Source: DAOVFN01 sp964484305
GTDB taxonomy: Archaea; Aenigmatarchaeota; Aenigmatarchaeia; QMZP01
Direction: 5' to 3'
NCBI GenBank assembly: GCA_964484305.1
Contig: CAZAEI010000033.1
Span: forward strand, 1 to 9,862
Length of the DNA stretch: 9,862 nt
In this document: positions 5,950 to 9,862 of the stretch, piece after piece
How positions within the stretch are numbered: position 1 is the stretch's first letter
Layout: each line of letters starts with the position of its first letter
Translations under genes and position numbers: made by a program
Notes under the pieces: model-generated
Databases searched by the model: none
Seen by the model: the letters and a program-made list of their open reading frames with translations, nothing else
Told to the model about the DNA's origin: nothing

Positions 5950-6909
5950 CTAGCTGTAGAGCTCCTTGGCCACCCTCCCTAGCATGGCCTTGCCCCGGAC
6001 CTCTTCCTCAAAGAGCCTGACCTCCAGGACCTTGGTGGAATTGAACTTACGCTTTATCTCGCTGAGGCGCTCGAGCTGGATTTTTCTCTTCCTGCTGCAG
6101 AACCTGCACCGGGTGTTCTCGGGGATTATCTGGTTCACTATGATCCTGCCTATGGGTATGTTGCACTCCTTAAGGAAGACGAGCGAGCGCTCGGACTCGT
6201 ATATGCACATGGCCTCGGGAATCATTACTATGTTGTACTCTGTCCTTTCGGGGTCGCTCAGGATTTCCCTGGCATGCCCTATCCTCTTCTTCATCTCCTC
6301 GAGCCGTTCCAGGGCAGTGTCCCTGCCTTCCCCGGTGTCGCCTACGGGAAGGAGCTTCCTGACCATGCTGGTGATGCCCGAGAGCCGCGCCCTTATCTTT
6401 ATGAGCTTGCCGAGCCAGGAGTCCATGACATCCGGCAGAGAGAGGAACCTGAGGGTGTGGCCTGTGGGCGCTGTGTCAAACACGATTACATCATACTCCA
6501 TGGAGTTCATGTACCTCAGGAAGGTATCAAAGCTCGCTATCTCATCTATGCCCGGGGTCATGCCTGCCATGTCAAAGGCCTCATCCAGGCCGAAGCCCCT
6601 GAGGGCGCTGACCTTCTCCAGCTCAGGGGAGAGCATCTCCTTGTATTCCCTCATGGAGAGTTTGGGGTCTATCTCCATTGCATAGAGGTTCCTGGCAATC
6701 TTCCTTACCCTGCCGCCCATCCTGGTGTCAAAGGAGTCGGCCAGGGAGTGGGCAGGGTCTGTGGATATCACAAGGGTCTTCCTGCCCTTCCTGGCCAGCC
6801 ACAGGGCAGTGGCTGCGGCCACAGAGGTCTTGCCGCAGCCGCCCTTTCCACTGAAAAAAAGATAACGGGTATCCCTTTCCCCCTTGTTGATGAGCCCATT
6901 CAGCACCAT
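5950..6909 (-). CDS. Get3/ArsA-family ATPase (tail-anchored protein targeting)
   Basis: A 319-residue ATPase. The deviant Walker A is GKGGCGKTS (21-29), switch I is DPAHS (51-55), switch II is DTAPTGHTLRF (145-155), and the A-loop region is near IPEA (230-233). A CxxC pair (Cys268 and Cys271 in CRFCSRKRK) matches the dimer-bridging zinc site of Get3 rather than the arsenite site of ArsA, and there is a single ATPase half, not the doubled ArsA arrangement. The region 110-125 and 165-195 (MTPG, ITSMVRKLL) would form the hydrophobic client groove. The likely role is cytosolic delivery of tail-anchored membrane proteins; arsenical transport is unlikely because no arsB/arsR neighbours are present. 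A TATA box lies about 27 bases ahead of the ATG, indicating a leaderless transcript separate from the tRNA just upstream. Confidence 0.93.
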   Translation of the reverse strand: MVLNGLINKGERDTRYLFFSGKGGCGKTSVAAATALWLARKGRKTLVISTDPAHSLADSFDTRMGGRVRKIARNLYAMEIDPKLSMREYKEMLSPELEKVSALRGFGLDEAFDMAGMTPGIDEIASFDTFLRYMNSMEYDVIVFDTAPTGHTLRFLSLPDVMDSWLGKLIKIRARLSGITSMVRKLLPVGDTGEGRDTALERLEEMKKRIGHAREILSDPERTEYNIVMIPEAMCIYESERSLVFLKECNIPIGRIIVNQIIPENTRCRFCSRKRKIQLERLSEIKRKFNSTKVLEVRLFEEEVRGKAMLGRVAKELYS

Positions 6910-6930
6910 AGTCTAATATGGCAGGGGATA

Positions 6931-6941
6931 GGTATAAAAGG
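6931..6941 (-). promoter_or_regulatory. Leaderless promoter of the Get3-like gene
   Basis: Minus-strand CCTTTTATACC is centred about 27 bases before the ATG at 6909, and no Shine-Dalgarno is visible. The same T-run is about 17-25 bases after the tRNA 3' end and may double as the tRNA terminator. Confidence 0.55.
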
Positions 6942-6957
6942 CTGGCATTACAGATTA

Positions 6958-7028
6958 AGCGGAGGCCGGGAGTTGAACCCGGATAACCCGCTCTGCAGGC
7001 GGGCACATAACCGATCTGTCACCTCCGC
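6958..7028 (-). tRNA. tRNA-Cys (anticodon GCA)
   Basis: All parts can be folded by eye. The acceptor stem GCGGAGG/CCTCCGC is fully paired and followed by discriminator U73, the tRNA-Cys identity base. The anticodon stem CCCGC/GCGGG carries loop CTGCAGA (GCA). The T stem CCGGG/CCCGG carries loop TTCAACT. The variable loop is four bases (TTAT). The D arm is ACA/TGT, only three pairs, with GG at 18-19. There is no intron and no encoded CCA. In this alignment positions 15 and 48 are both U, where a purine-pyrimidine Levitt pair is normal, and 13/22 is G/A. The short D stem and the GGTTATGT segment resemble bacterial tRNA-Cys more than methanogen tRNA-Cys (from memory). Confidence 0.96.
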
Positions 7029-7060
7029 TTGTTCTGCCCTCCACGGCACATGAAGGCCGG

Positions 7061-7080
7061 GCTTTATTGGATAAAATAGG
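7061..7080 (-). promoter_or_regulatory. Putative promoter of tRNA-Cys
   Basis: Minus-strand CTATTTTATCCAATAAAGC holds two overlapping TATA-like candidates, predicting starts about 10-20 bases ahead of the mature tRNA 5' end at 7028. Confidence 0.4.
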
Positions 7081-7125
7081 GCCAGAGGGCTTTTATTTGT
7101 TTCTTCTAGGAGCTGCGGCAAGAAG

Positions 7126-8103
7126 CTAATGTCTCTGGTAATATCCTGCAGCAAAGTCATTTGATTTGCGCCACCTGTAGCGCCTCTCCTGGAAGGCCTT
7201 GTAGCGGCTCTCTATTTCAGGGCAGACAGTCTCTTTGAGATTATGCCATTTTTTTTGGCGGGAAAGAACACCTTTTCTGTATTTCCGGGCGTTGTTGGGG
7301 TATTTTTTTCTTCCATTCCAACCTGCATTGTACCTCTCCAGAGCGATATTTATGTCACCACCGCTCTTTTCCTTAAGATAGCCCAAATATACATAGCCCA
7401 CAATCTCGTTCGCATCAGGGTCATATTTGACCCTTTTCCAGACCTCTTTCTTTTCGCCCCGCAGAAAGATAGCATCTTTATTTATAGAATCTTTGTATTT
7501 TTCAATGAAATCCCTGTGACGCGACTTGGGGTTGTTAAATATCTCATAGACTTCATCGAATCCTCCTGGGTCATCATTCTTCTTCCCCTCCTTTTTTCGG
7601 ACCTGAAGCTTACCGACTGCTCCCTTGTGTGACTCAACAGGTTTTCCATGCTTATCGAAATGCATGAAGTCTGATTCCCTGCTTGGTAGGCCATAAGCAA
7701 CTCCCTCAACACCATATTTTTTTGCCTTTTCATATAAATCCTTGGTTTTGGGGGATTCCAGCCATTTACACTTCTTGCACTGCTCCTCTGTGTATCCGTT
7801 CTCTATAAGGAACTCTGCCCTTGTCCTTGAATCAGCCATGCCCGCTTCTGTGGAGAGCCTTGCAAACTCTTCTGCCCCCCTCTCTATCTTGGCAAGCTCC
7901 CTTTTCCAGGGCATATGGCTTTTCTCAAACTGCTCCTGGGTCGGCCGGCCTGGGTTAAGGATCCCTGAGAACCTTTCTTCAGCATGGGCTTTATCGGCAT
8001 GAGAGAGAAATATTAGAGGGGCTACCGCACCGGTGACGGCGATGCTCCTGGCTAAGGGGTTGCTGAAGAGTTTCTCTGTATATTTCTTTGTGTAATTAGA
8101 CAT
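7126..8103 (-). CDS. Exported lytic-transglycosylase-like (SLT/goose-type lysozyme fold) protein
   Basis: A 325-residue protein. The N-terminus has Lys6, Lys7 and Lys11, a hydrophobic stretch (about 19-34) and a signal-peptidase-like AHA (39-41), so it is secreted or membrane-tethered. Residues 125-285 carry SLT motifs in order: GLPSRESDF with candidate catalytic Glu143, GAVGKLQV (161-168, equivalent to the GAxGLMQ motif), NEIVGYVYLGYL (232-243) and ALERYNAGWNG (254-264, the classical AYNAG motif). The 110 residues before the domain are helical and charged with a lone CKKC (109-112). These enzymes cleave the MurNAc-GlcNAc bond of peptidoglycan, which archaea lack, so the target would be outside the cell or a different glycan. 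The ATG at 8103 is chosen over the in-frame GTG at 8112 because a TATA box lies about 35 bases upstream. Composition is AT-richer than its neighbours, suggesting transfer. Confidence 0.75.
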   Translation of the reverse strand: MSNYTKKYTEKLFSNPLARSIAVTGAVAPLIFLSHADKAHAEERFSGILNPGRPTQEQFEKSHMPWKRELAKIERGAEEFARLSTEAGMADSRTRAEFLIENGYTEEQCKKCKWLESPKTKDLYEKAKKYGVEGVAYGLPSRESDFMHFDKHGKPVESHKGAVGKLQVRKKEGKKNDDPGGFDEVYEIFNNPKSRHRDFIEKYKDSINKDAIFLRGEKKEVWKRVKYDPDANEIVGYVYLGYLKEKSGGDINIALERYNAGWNGRKKYPNNARKYRKGVLSRQKKWHNLKETVCPEIESRYKAFQERRYRWRKSNDFAAGYYQRH

Positions 8104-8104
8104 A

Positions 8105-8141
8105 TTAATCACTAAATAATAGTTAAAATAAGGTATTTAAA
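8105..8141 (-). promoter_or_regulatory. Promoter of the transglycosylase gene with AT motif
   Basis: The minus strand reads CTTTAAATACC (TATA at 8134-8141), seven bases, then TTAACTATTAT at 8126-8116, continuing to TTAGTGATTAA at 8105. The predicted start is near 8111, leaving a leader of fewer than ten bases. The same TATA plus TTAACTATTAT at identical spacing occurs before eL40. A second, stronger-looking TATATAAAAA at about 8167-8177 would give a leader of about 40 bases. Confidence 0.5.
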
Positions 8142-8186
8142 GGTTTCCTGTGGGTCTGTGTGGGGGTTTTTTATATACAAATCTGT

Positions 8187-8207
8187 CCAGAAATGGATAT
8201 TTCTCGG
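8187..8207 (-). terminator. Possible hairpin downstream of cbf5
   Basis: AGAAAT-GGAT-ATTTCT forms a perfect six-pair stem (8189-8194 with 8199-8204) seven to ten bases after the cbf5 stop. The U-run expected of an intrinsic terminator is weak on the minus strand, so function is uncertain. Confidence 0.3.
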
Positions 8208-8213
8208 GGGCTG

Positions 8214-9023
8214 TCAATTGAAGATTCTGTCTGGTTTTGCCTTGCCCTTCTCAATCCTGGCCAGGGCCACAAGGCTCCCCCTGGAGTCATAAAGGCCCAG
8301 GATGCCGCTCCTGGGGGGATTATCGAGCTCTGAGGCATCGAGGGGTATGCCGTTCCTCAAACCCTCCAGGGAGGCCTTCCTGACAACTGCCCCGGGAAGG
8401 CCTGTCCTCTCAAGGGCCTGCTCCAGGGTAAGCAGGACAGCCTCGCCCTGGCTCCTGAGCTGCTCCATGGTGACCGACTCCCCTATGGTGAAGGGACCGA
8501 TTCCTGTCCGCCTGAGACTGGCCATGTGGGCGCCCACACCCAGGGCCTCGCCAATCTGGTGGCAGAGCGTCCTTATATAGGTCCCTGCCTCGCAGGATAC
8601 CCGGAAGGAGACGTCACGCTCCTTTATGGATAGTATCTCGAGGGAGAAGACCCTTCTCTCCCTGGGCCTCCTGGCCACTGCAGAGCGCCTGGGAGGGGTC
8701 TGCACAATCTTCCCTGTGAACCCCCTGATGGCACGGGAGAGCTGGCTCTCTGTGAAGGGGCAGTGCATCCTCATAACCCCATCATAGGCCTTGTCCAGGC
8801 CTGCCAGGACCGGCATGGCCTTGGTGGCCTCGTTGAAGGCAATGAGCATGAGGCCGGTCACCCTGGGGTCCAGGGTCCCTGAGTGGCCTGCCCTGCGGGC
8901 CCTGAGGAGGCGCTTGGACACCTCGACGCACTGCATGCTGGTCAGCTCTTGGGGCTTGTCCAGCAGAAGGATTCCCCTCTCAAGCATGTATTTCACCATC
9001 TCATCGACAGAGGCTGCGGGCAT
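8214..9023 (-). CDS. cbf5: Cbf5/TruB-family pseudouridine synthase
   Basis: A 269-residue TruB/Cbf5 enzyme that converts uridine to pseudouridine in rRNA (as the catalytic subunit of archaeal H/ACA guide ribonucleoproteins) and, in archaea, position 55 of tRNA. Motif II is GHSGTLDPRVTG (46-57) with catalytic Asp52, followed by KAYDG (78-82), the archaeal/eukaryotic-type PPRRSAVARRPRERRVFSLEI segment within 110-130, CEAGTYIRTLCHQIGEALGVGAHM (144-167) and a C-terminal PUA domain (about 205-262). These motifs are Cbf5-like rather than bacterial TruB-like. It is short: typical archaeal Cbf5 has over 320 residues, and most of the N-terminal extension packing on the PUA domain is missing. The ATG at 9023 has GGAG eight bases upstream; ATGs at 8999 or 8987 are alternatives and fit the nearest TATA box better. 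Confidence 0.93.
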   Translation of the reverse strand: MPAASVDEMVKYMLERGILLLDKPQELTSMQCVEVSKRLLRARRAGHSGTLDPRVTGLMLIAFNEATKAMPVLAGLDKAYDGVMRMHCPFTESQLSRAIRGFTGKIVQTPPRRSAVARRPRERRVFSLEILSIKERDVSFRVSCEAGTYIRTLCHQIGEALGVGAHMASLRRTGIGPFTIGESVTMEQLRSQGEAVLLTLEQALERTGLPGAVVRKASLEGLRNGIPLDASELDNPPRSGILGLYDSRGSLVALARIEKGKAKPDRIFN

Positions 9024-9035
9024 AAGGCCCGCTCC

Positions 9036-9064
9036 ATATATTTAAATAGACAGTTAACTATTAT
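9036..9064. promoter_or_regulatory. Divergent promoter region of cbf5 and the eL40 gene
   Basis: ATATATTTAAATAG (9036-9049) is a near-symmetric TATA usable on both strands. For eL40 it predicts a start near 9070 and a leader of about 33 bases with GGTGAG before the ATG. TTAACTATTAT at 9054-9064 lies seven bases after the box, as in the transglycosylase promoter. For cbf5 this TATA is only 20 bases from the longest start codon; a second candidate, TATAATAG on the minus strand at 9057-9064, fits that start better. Confidence 0.5.
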
Positions 9065-9102
9065 AGAGCTTTACAGGGCCGAAATGGCCTAGGGTGAGCG
9101 AT

Positions 9103-9279
9103 ATGCCAAAGCACAGGTTTCCTGAAGCAGAGCAGAGGCTGTTCCAGAGGGTCTTTGTCTGCATGAAGTGCGGCGCCAAGATTAGGAGCGACCTTATCAA
9201 GGTCAAGTCAGGGAAGGTCAAGTGCAGGAAGTGCAAGTCCAAGAGGCTCAGGCCAATCCACAAGGAGCACAAGACATAA
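9103..9279 (+). CDS. rpl40e: Large-subunit ribosomal protein eL40
   Basis: A 58-residue protein of the archaeal L40e family, a structural zinc protein of the 50S subunit. It begins with the hallmark FPEAEQRLF (6-14) and has two Cys pairs, CMKC (20-23) and CRKC (41-44), followed by the basic RLRPIHKEHK tail. It is a few residues longer than most archaeal copies because of an insertion (SDLIKVKSGK) between the Cys pairs. The ATG at 9103 is chosen over the in-frame GTG at 9094, which coincides with the Shine-Dalgarno-like AGGGTGAG. In eukaryotes the same protein is made as a ubiquitin fusion; no fusion is present here. It is followed by a hairpin and then eS26, with which it probably forms a unit. 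Confidence 0.94.
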   Translation: MPKHRFPEAEQRLFQRVFVCMKCGAKIRSDLIKVKSGKVKCRKCKSKRLRPIHKEHKT

Positions 9280-9311
9280 GGCCAGTTAACAGCTAGGTGA
9301 AAGGATGCATG

Positions 9312-9334
9312 CCGTTGCGCAGCAACGGATTTTG
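9312..9334 (+). terminator. Stem-loop between eL40 and eS26 genes
   Basis: CCGTTGC-GCA-GCAACGG is a perfect seven-pair stem (9312-9318 with 9322-9328) followed directly by ATTTTG. It resembles an intrinsic terminator or attenuator; because the eS26 gene just downstream has its own Shine-Dalgarno but no clear TATA box, partial read-through or an RNA-processing role is plausible. Confidence 0.5.
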
Positions 9335-9369
9335 TATGTAGAACCAATATCATCAAACAGGTGTAGCAT

Positions 9370-9630
9370 ATGGGAAGGCAGTACTACAAGAGGGGATGGA
9401 CACACACCAAGAGCCGGGGAAGGGAGTCCATGGTAACCTGCAGCTTCTGCGGCAGGAGGGTTCCGAAATACAAGGCATTTCCCACCTTTAAGGGCTTCGG
9501 CATCAGCGACCCTGCCATAAGGTCAGAGCTGGGCGAAAGGGGGAGGCACGGCCTCACCCTGATGTCTGCCAAGGTATATGCCTGCCCGGCCTGCGCAAGG
9601 CACAGGAACATAGTCAGGAAGAAGAGGTAA
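9370..9630 (+). CDS. rps26e: Small-subunit ribosomal protein eS26
   Basis: An 86-residue protein matching eS26: a basic Gly/Arg/Lys N-terminus, CSFCGRRVPKYKA (24-36; family CDNCGRxVPKDKA) with Cys24 and Cys27, SDPAIRSEL (46-54), then VYACPACARHRNIVRKKR with Cys72 and Cys75. The four Cys should hold one zinc ion; the protein sits near the mRNA exit channel of the 30S subunit. AGGTG six bases ahead of the ATG supports this start. The middle FPTFKGFGI segment replaces the usual KVYV-type stretch. eS26 is classically found in TACK archaea and eukaryotes and absent from classical Euryarchaeota, which makes it a useful lineage marker for this window. Confidence 0.9.
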   Translation: MGRQYYKRGWTHTKSRGRESMVTCSFCGRRVPKYKAFPTFKGFGISDPAIRSELGERGRHGLTLMSAKVYACPACARHRNIVRKKR

Positions 9631-9645
9631 GCTGCACAGCATTTT
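9631..9645 (+). terminator. Small hairpin plus T-run after eS26
   Basis: GCT-GCAC-AGC directly follows the stop codon and is followed by ATTTTC. The three-pair stem is weak, so a terminator is only a suggestion. Confidence 0.25.
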
Positions 9646-9652
9646 CAACAGT

Positions 9653-9746
9653 AAGTTCGTATAATGTGCAAAATCAGCGGGTTATCCGCACTCATAGAAC
9701 AAAAACAGCACAATGCAGAACACCTACTTTCTCCAAGTTCGTATAA
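9653..9746 (+). repeat. Direct repeat AAGTTCGTATAA
   Basis: The 12-base word AAGTTCGTATAA occurs at 9653-9664 and 9735-9746, 82 bases apart, with a degenerate third copy, AAATTCGTAAG, at 9792-9802. A small GCGG-GTTAT-CCGC hairpin lies between the first two (about 9677-9689). They lie in the gap between eS26 and the next gene and may be regulator sites for that gene. Confidence 0.5.
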
Positions 9747-9802
9747 CCCTTGTTATCTTCAATCGGGGGCCGGTTCATATACTTACCGAACAAATTCGTA
9801 AG

Positions 9803-9813
9803 CTTTTTATTAA
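9803..9813 (+). promoter_or_regulatory. Promoter of the gene entering at the right edge
   Basis: CTTTTTATTAA is centred about 26 bases before the ATG at 9834, consistent with another leaderless transcript; the spacer is almost purely A+T. Confidence 0.45.
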
Positions 9814-9833
9814 CTTAATAACAATTAATTATA

Positions 9834-9862
9834 ATGAAAAAATATTTGCCATTGATACTTGT
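9834..9862 (+). CDS. Start of a probable exported protein (partial, runs off the window)
   Basis: Only nine full codons are visible: MKKYLPLIL. Two lysines followed by a hydrophobic run look like the beginning of a signal peptide. A TATA element 26 bases upstream and the lack of a Shine-Dalgarno support this ATG as a leaderless start. The product cannot be identified. Confidence 0.5.

Noticed and set aside
5950..6909. Arsenite-pump ATPase (ArsA) as the function
   Set aside because: It has a single ATPase unit with a Get3-type CxxC zinc motif, and no arsenic-resistance genes are nearby.
6274..7053. A 259-codon plus-strand frame opposite the Get3-like gene and crossing the tRNA
   Set aside because: It runs antisense through conserved ATPase motifs and straight through tRNA-Cys, and has no domain of its own.
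9653..9746. CRISPR-like spaced repeats
   Set aside because: Only two exact 12-base copies plus a degenerate one, with unequal spacing and no cas genes in the window.

Overview
The window looks archaeal. It carries the archaeal/eukaryotic-type ribosomal proteins eL40 and eS26, a Cbf5-like pseudouridine synthase, a Get3/ArsA-type ATPase, a type 2 isopentenyl diphosphate isomerase (archaeal mevalonate pathway), a tRNA without an encoded CCA, and TATA boxes placed about 25-30 bases ahead of several start codons, the arrangement of leaderless archaeal transcripts. The short Cbf5, the single-pass MopE-like surface protein and the exported lytic-transglycosylase-like protein would fit a DPANN-type archaeon, and eS26 argues against a classical euryarchaeon. 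The lineage is inference. Most of the window is GC-rich with heavy AGG use for arginine; the two ends and the stretch at about 7.1-8.2 kb are visibly richer in A+T.

Layout. 1-566 (minus): a bifunctional-nuclease-family (DUF151) gene. 567-921: a gene-poor 355-base stretch that looks like a long structured 5' leader with its own promoter and a possible 38-residue upstream ORF. 922-3377 (minus): a three-gene unit of an exported and membrane-anchored Ig-like protein, a Nudix hydrolase and a HAD phosphatase, the last two overlapping by four bases. 3488-5113 (plus): IPP isomerase type 2 and a small multi-spanning membrane protein. 5161-5921: a divergent pair, a helix-turn-helix/zinc-ribbon protein (minus) and a secreted MopE-like metal-binding protein (plus), whose promoters interlock in 32 bases. 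5950-7028 (minus): the Get3/ArsA ATPase and, upstream of it, tRNA-Cys(GCA). 7126-8103 (minus): an exported SLT-type lytic transglycosylase. 8214-9023 (minus): Cbf5. 9103-9630 (plus): eL40 and eS26. 9631-9833: an AT-rich intergenic stretch with a 12-base direct repeat. 9834 to the end: the first codons of another exported protein.

How the parts fit. Cbf5, eL40, eS26 and tRNA-Cys are translation and RNA-modification functions; Get3 handles tail-anchored membrane proteins; Idi2 supplies isoprenoid lipid precursors. Around this housekeeping core sit four exported or membrane proteins (the Ig-like protein, the four-to-five-span protein, the MopE-like protein and the transglycosylase). The parts most worth a second look are the archaeal lytic transglycosylase in AT-richer DNA, the divergent regulator/metal-binding pair, the long leader of the nuclease gene, and an AT-rich motif recurring just downstream of TATA boxes.
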